From NCBI GenBank assembly GCA_964404605.1, contig CAYOKT010000004.1:1-64000 (forward strand): a stretch of DNA of 64,000 nt. Reading direction: 5' to 3'. Source of the stretch: CAYOKT01 sp964404605 (GTDB lineage: Bacteria; Electryoneota; Electryoneia; Electryoneales; Electryoneaceae). A model generated the notes under the pieces. It was given only the letters and a program-made list of their open reading frames with translations. It was not told the origin of the DNA and made no database searches. This document shows positions 1-8,959 of the stretch, one piece after another (positions within the stretch are counted from its first letter, which is position 1; every line of letters starts with the position of its first letter). Made by a program: the position numbers and the translations under genes.

Positions 1-3
1 CGG

Positions 4-32
4 TTGGTTCACGCGCGAACGGGGGCTACCTT
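4..32 (+). promoter_or_regulatory. putative sigma70-type promoter of sfsA
   Basis: A -35-like TTGGTT (4-9), a 17-bp spacer and a -10-like TACCTT (27-32). The predicted +1 coincides with the sfsA ATG at 39, so the transcript would be leaderless. The TACCTT hexamer recurs at other start sites in this window. Confidence 0.4.
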
Positions 33-38
33 GGCGGC

Positions 39-800
39 ATGCGTTACCCGGCCCCGCTCATCGAGGGGCGGCTCCTGCGCCGCTACAAGCGCTTCCTCGC
101 CGATGTCGAGGTGGAGGGCGGGATGCTCACGGTGCACTGTCCGAATTCCGGCTCCATGGCGGGCCTGCTCCGCGAGGGCAACCCGGTGCGGATCAGCGGG
201 CCGCACGGCGCGCACCGCAAGCTGCTCTACACGCTCGAACAGGTCCGCATCCGCCGCCCGGACGGGAAACGACTCTGGGTCGGCGTGAACACCGGCGTTC
301 CGAACCGGCTCGCCCGCGAGGCGGCGGAGACCGGGCGGTTGCCGGGGCTGGAAGCCTACCGGGAGGTCCAGAGCGAAGTCCGGCTCGGGTCCCACAGCAG
401 ACTGGACCTGCGCCTTCGGGGCGGCGGCCTGCCGGACTGCTGGGTCGAGGTGAAGAACGTGACCCTCGTCCTCGACGACCCCGCCAGCCGCGAAGGGGTC
501 AACACGGGCGACATCGCGGCGTTCCCGGACGCCGTCACGACACGCGGCGCGAAGCATCTGCGCGAACTTCAAGGCAGGGTGCGGGCGGGCGAGCGCGCCG
601 TGATGCTCTTCATCGTGCAACGCTCGGACGCCGCCCGCTTCGCCCCCGCCGCGGGGTTCGACCCGCACTACGCCGCCGAATTGAGGGCCGCCGCCGCGGG
701 AGGCGTCCGGCTGCTGGCGATGGTGGCGCGGGTCCGGCGGAGCGGAATCACCCTCGGCGACCCGCTGCCGGTCCTCCTCCCCGCCGCACCCTCATCCTGA
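39..800 (+). CDS. sfsA: SfsA family DNA/RNA nuclease
   Basis: Homologue of sugar fermentation stimulation protein A, 253 aa, close to the family's usual 230-250. The N-terminal OB-like half carries the family signature PNSGSM (about residues 35-40). The C-terminal half looks like a PD-(D/E)XK nuclease core, with SRLDLRL (about 122-128), WVEVKNVTL and FPDAVTTRG. SfsA is known to bind DNA and was first linked to maltose gene regulation in E. coli; the nuclease role is inferred from the fold. The start is the first ATG, right after a promoter-like sequence, with no clear ribosome binding site. It stands alone, 122 bp before the next gene. Confidence 0.93.
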   Translation: MRYPAPLIEGRLLRRYKRFLADVEVEGGMLTVHCPNSGSMAGLLREGNPVRISGPHGAHRKLLYTLEQVRIRRPDGKRLWVGVNTGVPNRLAREAAETGRLPGLEAYREVQSEVRLGSHSRLDLRLRGGGLPDCWVEVKNVTLVLDDPASREGVNTGDIAAFPDAVTTRGAKHLRELQGRVRAGERAVMLFIVQRSDAARFAPAAGFDPHYAAELRAAAAGGVRLLAMVARVRRSGITLGDPLPVLLPAAPSS

Positions 801-922
801 CCCTGACCCCGTGCGCAAGACCGCCCGGCCGGACGTTTGATCCAGTTGTTCACCGCGGGCCGGAACGGTGGAAACCTCGCCGACATCGTGCGTACATTTC
901 AGTTTAACAAACAGGTGTCGCC

Positions 923-2392
923 ATGAATGAGCACTATCACCTCGGATTACCGAAACCTTTCGGGCGGTCCCTCGAGCCCGACGAGTGGCTGCACGCCTTC
1001 GAGCGGATGCGGAAGAGCCGCCCCGAACTGAATCTCTATGACGGTGAACACGATTTCGACACCCGGCTGCTGGAGCACCACTCCCGCCCGAAACTCCCCC
1101 ACCTGCTGGTCGTCGATGACATCATCCCGAAGGTGTCGGAGAAGTGGGTATCGGAGCGGAAGGAGGTCCTCGTCCGGGGGCATTATTTCGCCGCGGGGCT
1201 GCACCACCGGGTCTCCTTCCTGACGACCGTGATCGACCGCCAGGTCGCCGAAGGCATCCCCGTCATGCTGTTGGAGTTGATCCTGCCGGTCCGCTCGGTC
1301 GCCAGTCTCTACGTCTCCTACCGGCAGGATGACCGCCCCATCTACCTCGAAATCCCGGTGTCGGGCGCGCCGCCCCAGGTGCGTGTTCTCGAGATGGAGC
1401 TTTCGCGCCTGAAGGCGTTCCCGCACAACGTTCAACGGGTCTTTCCCTCGGCGAAGGAAGTGGACGGGGTGAAGGTGCAGATCGTGGACCTCGACTCCCT
1501 TCTCGAAGAGGAGTCCAGGCGGCTCTACGGCCGGAGCGCCACACCCTCGGAAAGCAAGCGGAAGACCCGCAGGAGCCGGTCAGAGGCGCCTGCAAAGGAT
1601 ACCAAGCCCGCGAAACCGGCCCGTCCGCCCCTCAAATCCGCGATGATCGCCCTCGAGGAGATGTCCCTCCGCGCCGCGTACTTCCAAGTCCTCAAGGATC
1701 TCGGGTACCGCTGCGAAACCTTCATGGGGTTCGAGGACATCCCCACGGACCGGCTGAACGACTTCGACCTCCTCGTCCTCGACTCCCGCCAGGGAGAGCT
1801 CCACGCGGTCGATCTGCTCCAAACCTGGATTCAGCAGGAGATCCTGCTCCCGGTCCGGTTCGTTATCGTCGGCAAGAGCGAGCGCGATGCGCGGGTGAAG
1901 GAATGGGAAGGGCTCGGAAGCGGGCGCTTTTTCCGCAGTGATTCCCCCATCGCCCTGCAGAAACAGAGCCTGGACCAGTGGCTGAAGCAGAAGCTGCCGC
2001 TGGATGAATTGAGAAGAAAAACCGGCAGCCTGTTCCTCCTCGTGGAATACGACAACGACATGATCGAGAAGTGGTTCCGCATCGCCGAGCAGGGCGGGGA
2101 CCGGTTGATCATCACCAATGACGCCTACGAAGCGGCCCGGCTGGCCCGGATCCTGCAGCCGGGGTTGATCGCGATGAATGTCAACGTGGCCGGGCTCGAA
2201 GACCTGCAGGTGCTGCACACCCTGAAAGCGTTCAAGACGACACGCGAGATCCCCGTGATTCTCTTCTCCTCCCAGCCCGACCGTCGGCGCCAGATGGAAG
2301 CGAGGTCTCTCGGAATCAAGCACTTCCTGATCAAGCCGCTGGCTGTCGAGGATTTGCAGGCGCTCCTCCTCGAACTGCTCCCCGTCACCTGA
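923..2392 (+). CDS. PilZ-like / double pseudo-receiver signalling protein
   Basis: 489 aa, no signal peptide or membrane segment. The N-terminal third (about 50-200) resembles a PilZ-type beta-barrel: FLTTVIDRQVAEG followed by a strand pattern ending YRQDDRPIYLEIP. A basic, proline-rich linker (about 208-242) joins it to two receiver-like modules (about 243-365 and 372-489). Both modules have the alternating alpha/beta pattern (LLVLDSR; VILFSS; FLIKPLAVEDL), but the acidic pocket and phospho-acceptor are not clearly present. The second ends in the canonical KP motif. I infer a signalling adaptor that is not phosphorylated in the usual way. ATG follows AGGTG at a good distance. Confidence 0.6.
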   Translation: MNEHYHLGLPKPFGRSLEPDEWLHAFERMRKSRPELNLYDGEHDFDTRLLEHHSRPKLPHLLVVDDIIPKVSEKWVSERKEVLVRGHYFAAGLHHRVSFLTTVIDRQVAEGIPVMLLELILPVRSVASLYVSYRQDDRPIYLEIPVSGAPPQVRVLEMELSRLKAFPHNVQRVFPSAKEVDGVKVQIVDLDSLLEEESRRLYGRSATPSESKRKTRRSRSEAPAKDTKPAKPARPPLKSAMIALEEMSLRAAYFQVLKDLGYRCETFMGFEDIPTDRLNDFDLLVLDSRQGELHAVDLLQTWIQQEILLPVRFVIVGKSERDARVKEWEGLGSGRFFRSDSPIALQKQSLDQWLKQKLPLDELRRKTGSLFLLVEYDNDMIEKWFRIAEQGGDRLIITNDAYEAARLARILQPGLIAMNVNVAGLEDLQVLHTLKAFKTTREIPVILFSSQPDRRRQMEARSLGIKHFLIKPLAVEDLQALLLELLPVT

Positions 2393-2448
2393 GCCGATTC
2401 CCCGGAGCATAACTCTTTGTCACCGACCTGTCCCGAAGCGCCGGGACG

Positions 2449-2529
2449 AGGGAAGAGTTTCGAAACGATGCGTTTTCTCACGACACGAAGCGTTTCGTTT
2501 CGAGATCCTTCACTGCGTTCAGGATGACA
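2449..2529 (+). repeat. 81-bp direct repeat R1, copy 1
   Basis: Identical to 2881-2961. It begins AGGGAAGAGTTTCGAAACG and ends in TTCAGGATGACA. Its last 55 bp (2475-2529) recur directly after the N gap (2630-2684). A diverged third version of the 3' end lies at about 3174-3208. Confidence 0.9.
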
Positions 2530-2629
2530 NNNNNNNNNNNNNNNNNNNNNNNNNNNNNNNNNNNNNNNNNNNNNNNNNNNNNNNNNNNNNNNNNNNNNNN
2601 NNNNNNNNNNNNNNNNNNNNNNNNNNNNN
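2530..2629. other. assembly gap (100 N)
   Basis: Exactly 100 N. The 55 bases before it (2475-2529) equal the 55 bases after it (2630-2684). This is what a k-mer assembler leaves when two contigs overlap by one k-mer and the scaffolder pads the join. The real sequence probably lacks the Ns and one copy. Confidence 0.9.
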
Positions 2630-2700
2630 TTCTCACGACACGAAGCGTTTCGTTTCGAGATCCTTCACTGCGTTCAGGATGACAATTATAAACGCCGGTA

Positions 2701-2855
2701 GGGTGACCCTGTCAGCTCTGATGACAGAGTTTGACAACTATCCATGACGTTACATGGTCAAATAAAGGATATAGCGCAGGATAAAAGACTATAATCAAGA
2801 AACCCTGCCGAGAGCATACGGTTCATTCGTTGCAGACACCTCCATGAAACCCGGG
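2701..2855 (+). repeat. 155-bp low-GC direct repeat R2, copy 1
   Basis: Identical over 155 bp to 2998-3152. It is markedly more AT-rich than the surrounding genome. It contains inverted elements (CTGTCA..TGACAG near the start) and runs at its 3' end into a CCCGGG palindrome. It has no coding potential. Together with R1 it forms a unit duplicated in tandem with a period of about 300 bp. Confidence 0.9.
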
Positions 2856-2876
2856 ACTGAAGTCCCGGGCCACCCG
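2844..2876 (+). repeat. CCCGGG palindromic repeat, copy a
   Basis: ATGAAACCCGGGACTG followed by AGTCCCGGGCCACC: two outward-facing CCCGGG arms that can form a hairpin. It is the shortest full member of a family found at six places in this window, all between genes. Confidence 0.75.
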
Positions 2877-2880
2877 CCCT

Positions 2881-2961
2881 AGGGAAGAGTTTCGAAACGA
2901 TGCGTTTTCTCACGACACGAAGCGTTTCGTTTCGAGATCCTTCACTGCGTTCAGGATGACA
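2881..2961 (+). repeat. 81-bp direct repeat R1, copy 2
   Basis: Perfect second copy of 2449-2529. The 36-nt spacer between R1 and R2 differs from that of the first unit (16 nt), so the units are not a simple recent duplication of the whole block. Confidence 0.9.
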
Positions 2962-2997
2962 GTACTAAGAATTGATAAGATGTTTTATCAGCTATGT

Positions 2998-3152
2998 GGG
3001 TGACCCTGTCAGCTCTGATGACAGAGTTTGACAACTATCCATGACGTTACATGGTCAAATAAAGGATATAGCGCAGGATAAAAGACTATAATCAAGAAAC
3101 CCTGCCGAGAGCATACGGTTCATTCGTTGCAGACACCTCCATGAAACCCGGG
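2998..3152 (+). repeat. 155-bp low-GC direct repeat R2, copy 2
   Basis: Perfect copy of 2701-2855. Divergence begins inside the CCCGGG palindrome that ends both copies. Confidence 0.9.
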
Positions 3153-3172
3153 GCGAGCCCCGGGCCAACCCG
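3141..3172 (+). repeat. CCCGGG palindromic repeat, copy b
   Basis: ATGAAACCCGGGGC then GAGCCCCGGGCCAACC, a member of the family seen at 2844 and elsewhere. It overlaps the end of the second R2 copy. Confidence 0.7.
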
Positions 3173-3234
3173 CTGTTTCGAGATCCCTCACTGACGTTTA
3201 GGATGACACCGTTGGGCGTTGCGCTACACGCATG

Positions 3235-3264
3235 ATGAAACCCGGGACTGTCCCCGGCCACCCG
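3235..3264 (+). repeat. CCCGGG palindromic repeat, copy c
   Basis: ATGAAACCCGGGACTG then TCCCCGGCCACC, a slightly shortened member of the same family, 90 bp after copy b. Confidence 0.65.
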
Positions 3265-3447
3265 CCGGTTTCCCCTCCACGCTTCTCCCACGCGGCAGGG
3301 TCGGGATCGTTTGGCGGAGGAATCCCGCCGCCGGTGCCGGCGCTCCCCCCATGCAGCAGGGTCGGAAAGTTTTTCGCGATTGACAATTGGCGGATGCCGG
3401 AGCGATGGTTTCAATTATTCCATTCTCTAATTTGCGACTTTTTATTT

Positions 3448-3462
3448 TTATGAATATCATAA
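3448..3462. promoter_or_regulatory. 15-bp palindrome upstream of the gyrA promoter
   Basis: TTATGA-ATA-TCATAA is a perfect dyad inside an AT-rich tract about 45 bp before the gyrA -35 element. It could be an operator or part of an UP-like region. No regulator family can be assigned. Confidence 0.3.
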
Positions 3463-3505
3463 AGTTGGAATCCCCGGAGAACGGAGTAAGAAACGTCCTC
3501 GACGC

Positions 3506-3534
3506 TTGTCCCTTGTGAAAAATGTTCCTATATT
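3506..3534 (+). promoter_or_regulatory. sigma70-type promoter of the gyrA-rex unit
   Basis: -35 TTGTCC (3506-3511), 17-bp spacer, -10 TATATT (3529-3534), giving a +1 near 3541. The spacer contains TTGTGAA (3513-3519), which matches one half of the known Rex operator; the second half is poor. Since rex lies in the same unit, autoregulation is possible but weakly supported. Confidence 0.6.
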
Positions 3535-3540
3535 GCCCGC

Positions 3541-3733
3541 GTGGGGGGTGGTTCGGAGCAGAGGTGTATCCTCGCCGGCATCCAGCGAAACCTGGCAACC
3601 CGGACAGGTGCCCCCATTGACGTATGCGACCGGACCGAAGAAACAGACCCTTCGCCCCATCCGCCCGGCGGCTTTCCGCCGTCAGGATGGCGGACGGGGA
3701 AGCAGTGGATCGGTTCAGGTGAATCGAGCCACT
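3541..3733 (+). ncRNA. structured 5' leader RNA of gyrA (unassigned class)
   Basis: Predicted pairings by eye. A closing stem pairs TGGGGG (3542-3547) with CCCCCA (3611-3616). Inside it GTTCGG (3551-3556) pairs with CCGGAC (3600-3605). Two hairpins follow: GAGG/CCTC (3561-3573) and CCAG/CTGG (3582-3595). Downstream are CGGCGG-CTTT-CCGCCG (3666-3681) and a hairpin at 3704-3733. The core carries GGCAACC and GGTGCC, words also found in S-box riboswitches, but it lacks a convincing S-box pseudoknot. Neither SRP RNA nor tRNA signatures fit. It may be a cis-regulatory leader or a separate small RNA. Confidence 0.4.
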
Positions 3734-3774
3734 TGACTGCGGTTTAACCTCTAACGAGTTGCGTCCGAACACAC

Positions 3775-6270
<2,496 letters not shown>

Positions 6271-6320
6271 AATAACCTGGTCGTTCCAGCGGTTGCCCGA
6301 ACAATAGGGGGGGAATGCCC

Positions 6321-6980
6321 ATGTACAACAACAGCAACAAGATTTCGGACGCCACGGTCCGCCGGTTGAGCAAGTACTACCGTTCTCTGAAGTACGCCTA
6401 CGATCGCGGCATGAGGACGATCAGCAGCCAGGAGCTGGCGGACATGAACAACCTGACCGCCGCCCAGGTGCGCAAGGACCTCTCCTTCTTCGGCGCGTTC
6501 GGACGGCGCGGCTTGGGGTACTACGTGGCCGACCTGCAGCGGAACATCGCGCGGATCCTCGGCATCAACAAGACCTGGAACGTGGCCCTCATCGGCGCGG
6601 GGAACATCGGGCGGGCGCTGATCGACTACGACCAGTTCCGGCAGCAGGGCTTCCTCATCAAGAGCGTCCTCGACAACGATCCGAACAAGATCGGCAACAT
6701 CTACCACGGCATCGAGGTAAAGGATTTCGCCGATGTCGAAGAGGTGATCCGGAAGAACAAGGTGAAGATCGCCATCGTCGCCGTGCCCTCCCAGTTCGCA
6801 CAGAGTGTCGTGGACCGGCTGATCGAATGCAAGGTGCGGGCGATTCTCAACTTCGCGCCGATCACCCTCCAGGTCCCCGACGGGGTGTTCGTCCGCAACG
6901 AGAACATGGCGATCGAGATCGAAGCGCTCAGCTTCGCCCTGACCAACCGTAAGGAGCCGCGGCGCACCCTCGGGCAGTAG
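6321..6980 (+). CDS. rex: redox-sensing transcriptional repressor Rex
   Basis: NADH/NAD+-responsive repressor of anaerobic and fermentative genes. It has an N-terminal winged helix (SAQVRKDL-like: TAAQVRKDLSFFG) and a Rossmann domain with GAGNIG, then the C-terminal domain-swap helix; about 219 aa, normal length. An ATG at 6315 is also in frame, but the G-run 6307-6313 is spaced correctly only for 6321. It sits downstream of gyrA, which is not a typical partner. A possible Rex half-site lies in the upstream promoter. Confidence 0.96.
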   Translation: MYNNSNKISDATVRRLSKYYRSLKYAYDRGMRTISSQELADMNNLTAAQVRKDLSFFGAFGRRGLGYYVADLQRNIARILGINKTWNVALIGAGNIGRALIDYDQFRQQGFLIKSVLDNDPNKIGNIYHGIEVKDFADVEEVIRKNKVKIAIVAVPSQFAQSVVDRLIECKVRAILNFAPITLQVPDGVFVRNENMAIEIEALSFALTNRKEPRRTLGQ

Positions 6981-7044
6981 GCAGCCCCCGGGCCGGGCAG
7001 CAGGCGGGCGAAAGCGAGACAAACGCCGGGAACGAACAGGAACT

Positions 7045-7076
7045 CCGGCCATCCCCGCTCCTATGGGGGTGGCCGG
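7045..7076 (+). terminator. hairpin terminator after rex
   Basis: CCGGCCATCCCC paired with GGGGGTGGCCGG around an 8-nt loop, followed by a T-rich ATTATCTTTC. It is a strong stem with an imperfect T tract and probably ends the gyrA-rex transcript. Confidence 0.65.
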
Positions 7077-7088
7077 ATTATCTTTCGG

Positions 7089-7427
7089 ATGATGAAACGG
7101 CATGCCAGACAGGATGGACTCGTCTACAGCACAGGGGCTCCTCCGCCGGAACGCACGGACGAGCCGGCCGGCGACGAGCCGGCCGCCCGGCGGAAGCGGG
7201 AGAGCGCCGTGATCCGCCTGGAGCGCAGAGGACGCGGCGGAAAGACGGTGACGATCGTCGAGTTGCGTGGCTTCGGTGAAGAGAAGGTCCGCGAAACGGG
7301 GCGGCGGCTGAAGAGGCACTGCGGTTGCGGCGGGACGGTGAAAGGTGACCTCGTTGAGCTGCAGGGAGATCGCCGCGACGCTGCGCGGCTGTTCCTCGAG
7401 GAGCTCGGGATCACCGCGCGGGGGTAG
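7089..7427 (+). CDS. SUI1/eIF1-like translation factor (YciH type)
   Basis: 112 aa. The C-terminal about 75 residues form a SUI1 domain: GGKTVTIVELRGF, the Cys pair CGCGGTVKGD, then VELQGD and a terminal helix. Bacterial YciH proteins are related to eIF1 and are thought to influence start-codon fidelity; the in vivo role is unsettled. The N-terminal 35 residues are charged and probably disordered. Two adjacent ATGs (7089, 7092) are possible starts. A TATCTT -10-like hexamer at 7079-7084 lies just upstream, so a leaderless message is possible. Confidence 0.9.
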   Translation: MMKRHARQDGLVYSTGAPPPERTDEPAGDEPAARRKRESAVIRLERRGRGGKTVTIVELRGFGEEKVRETGRRLKRHCGCGGTVKGDLVELQGDRRDAARLFLEELGITARG

Positions 7428-7470
7428 GAGGGTGCGGGTCCATCCCCGCCGCCCCGCGGCGGCGTTCCCA

Positions 7471-7773
7471 TCAGGCTCCCGTTGCGGCCGCGGGTTCGCC
7501 CTCGCTTCCCCCCTCTGTCGAGTCTCCCGGAGGGAGATCCATCGCGCTGCACATCGTCCGAATCGCCTTCATCAGGAGCGAGAAGCTGTAGTGATACAGC
7601 CCCACCAGCAGGCTTCCCGCGACGATGCACACCCCGGCCAGCTTGATGAGCAACGGGGCCACCACGATCAGGATGATCCCGGAAAGCACGCCGACCAGGA
7701 CGACGAACAGCCCGATGGAGTCGAGCGCTCGCTGCGTCCGGTCGAACTCTCGCCACATTTTAGCGTTTTCCAT
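7471..7773 (-). CDS. small two-helix membrane protein
   Basis: 100 aa, not recognised. Two hydrophobic segments, about 20-45 and 48-65, are followed by a short amphipathic stretch and an acidic, low-complexity tail. A very good Shine-Dalgarno (GGGAGGAAAAGG) precedes the ATG. It lies directly downstream of the decayed NrfD-like gene on the same strand, so it may have been a small membrane partner of that complex. The strong ribosome binding site suggests it is still expressed. Confidence 0.6.
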   Translation of the reverse strand: MENAKMWREFDRTQRALDSIGLFVVLVGVLSGIILIVVAPLLIKLAGVCIVAGSLLVGLYHYSFSLLMKAIRTMCSAMDLPPGDSTEGGSEGEPAAATGA

Positions 7774-7807
7774 GTTCCTTTTCCTCCCAACGACTATTCC
7801 ATCGCGG

Positions 7808-8511
7808 TCAAGGTTCGAGTGTGGGCAACACCGGTTCCGCTTCGCCTCCCTTCTTCCGCATCCACGGCGGCAACAGCCAGATGAGGAACAGGAGGATCGC
7901 CACCGGCACCAGCATCAACAAGAGGGCGACGAGCAGCCCCTCCTGCCCGATGAGACCGACCTTGTACACGGTGAAACCGCGGAAGCTCTTGGAAAACAGT
8001 TGGCCGCCGATCACGATGTTCCACCTCATGAAGAAGACCCCCACGAGGATCGCGATGGCGACGTACCAGTAGATTGCTTCGCGGATCGCCTTGCTGACCC
8101 GGACGATTCGTGTCATCCCGATGAGCAGGAGCGGCACGATGGTTCCCAGGGTGATCTGGTAGACGATATGGGTTTCGAACAGGCGGCCATGAACCAGCGC
8201 ATAGAGGATGTCGAACGATTCCTCCGCCGCGTAGGTCCGCTGGATGACATCCAACGCCTCAAGGGAGAATAGGATAGAGGACGATCAGCATGCTCCAGTG
8301 CAGTTCGATCTCGTTCGGGTAGACATAACCGACCACCCCTTCCAGGGCCTTGTCGATGACCTGCGCCGGCTCTATCACCGCACCTCCATGCGCGGCGTAG
8401 ACCAGCGAATTCCCGCAACCCCGCGGCGGCCACCGCGGCCGCCCCGGCCAACGATGAACACCAGGGCGAGAAGCCGAAGCCGATCATCAGTCGGGAGAGC
8501 TGTGGTACCAT
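7808..8511 (-). pseudogene. decayed NrfD/PsrC-type membrane subunit
   Basis: Pieces of a quinol-oxidoreductase membrane subunit lie in different frames. At the 5' end a start with good ribosome binding site (ATG 8511) begins a leader-like sequence, and within 100 bases the reading moves to another frame with NSLVYAAHGG. That frame continues to PNEIELHWSMLIVLYPILP and then stops near 8263. The last 148 residues (7808-8254) sit in yet another frame and match the NrfD C-terminus: RWNIVIGGQLFSKSFRGF plus about four membrane helices. A full NrfD is about 350-400 aa with 8-10 helices, so the middle is deleted. Function as a complete subunit is unlikely. Confidence 0.65.
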
Positions 8512-8690
8512 GGGAGCCTCTCTTCTTCTCTGGGAGCGGAAGTCGCGGTGGGGACCCTCCACGGGCGAGAGACGGACAACCTGTAATTGAGCACTATTCC
8601 AAAATAGCAAAAACAGAATAAACCGTAAGACTACATTCTGCAAGTAATTAGTTATCCCTAACTCATTATTATTGATTCAGCTCTTGCTCT

Positions 8691-8713
8691 GGAGGAGTTT
8701 ATCCTCCCTTTTT
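8691..8713 (+). terminator. intrinsic terminator, plus strand
   Basis: GGAGGA-GTTTA-TCCTCC followed by CTTTTT. It has a canonical shape, yet no plus-strand gene ends just upstream, so it may belong to a lost gene or insulate menA. Confidence 0.6.
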
Positions 8714-8779
8714 CGTGCAGACTTTGTCCTCGCATGACCCGCCGGCCCCGGGTGGAGACGGACCCCACCCACGGGCGCT

Positions 8780-8809
8780 TTGCAGGGCACCATGACGGGA
8801 CTCTATATT
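8780..8809 (+). promoter_or_regulatory. putative promoter of menA
   Basis: TTGCAG (8780-8785), 18-bp spacer, TATATT (8804-8809). Predicted +1 is about 145 nt before the menA start. Confidence 0.4.
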
Positions 8810-8959
8810 CCGGCGGGCCGGTGGCGGATCGCGCGGGGACGTGGGGGGCGTGCGAGAACGATGGCCGGCTTTTCGGGCGGGAGATCCCGCACGCTTCTGT
8901 CAACCCGCTGTCGCCGGTCGTGAACACGCGCATGACCGGCCGAAAACGGAGGACCACAC

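Larger units (their letters stand above)
2393..3774. other. 1.4-kb intergenic region with repeats, gap, promoter and leader
   Basis: No convincing protein gene. From left to right it holds an 81-bp repeat, a 100-N gap, two copies of a 155-bp low-GC repeat, three short CCCGGG palindromic repeats, an AT-rich stretch (about 3370-3470) with a 15-bp palindrome, and the gyrA promoter with a 230-nt structured leader. The short open frames here overlap the repeats and lack family features. Confidence 0.8.
8512..8959. other. intergenic region before menA
   Basis: 448 bp without a supported gene. It holds an AT-rich tract (about 8585-8690), an intrinsic terminator-like hairpin at 8691-8713 and a promoter-like sequence at 8780-8809. 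The rest is GC-rich and shows nothing recognisable. Confidence 0.7.

Noticed and set aside
2701..3152. insertion sequence
   Set aside because: There is no transposase frame, and terminal inverted repeats and target duplications cannot be shown.
2449..3264. CRISPR array
   Set aside because: The repeats are long (81 and 155 bp), only two copies each, with no regular short spacers and no cas genes nearby.
3541..3617. SRP RNA, 6S RNA, tRNA or S-box riboswitch
   Set aside because: The SRP loop words (GGAAG-GAAGCAG) are absent, no acceptor/T-arm geometry fits a tRNA, the size and bulge of 6S do not match, and the S-box pseudoknot loop is missing. It is kept only as an unassigned structured leader.
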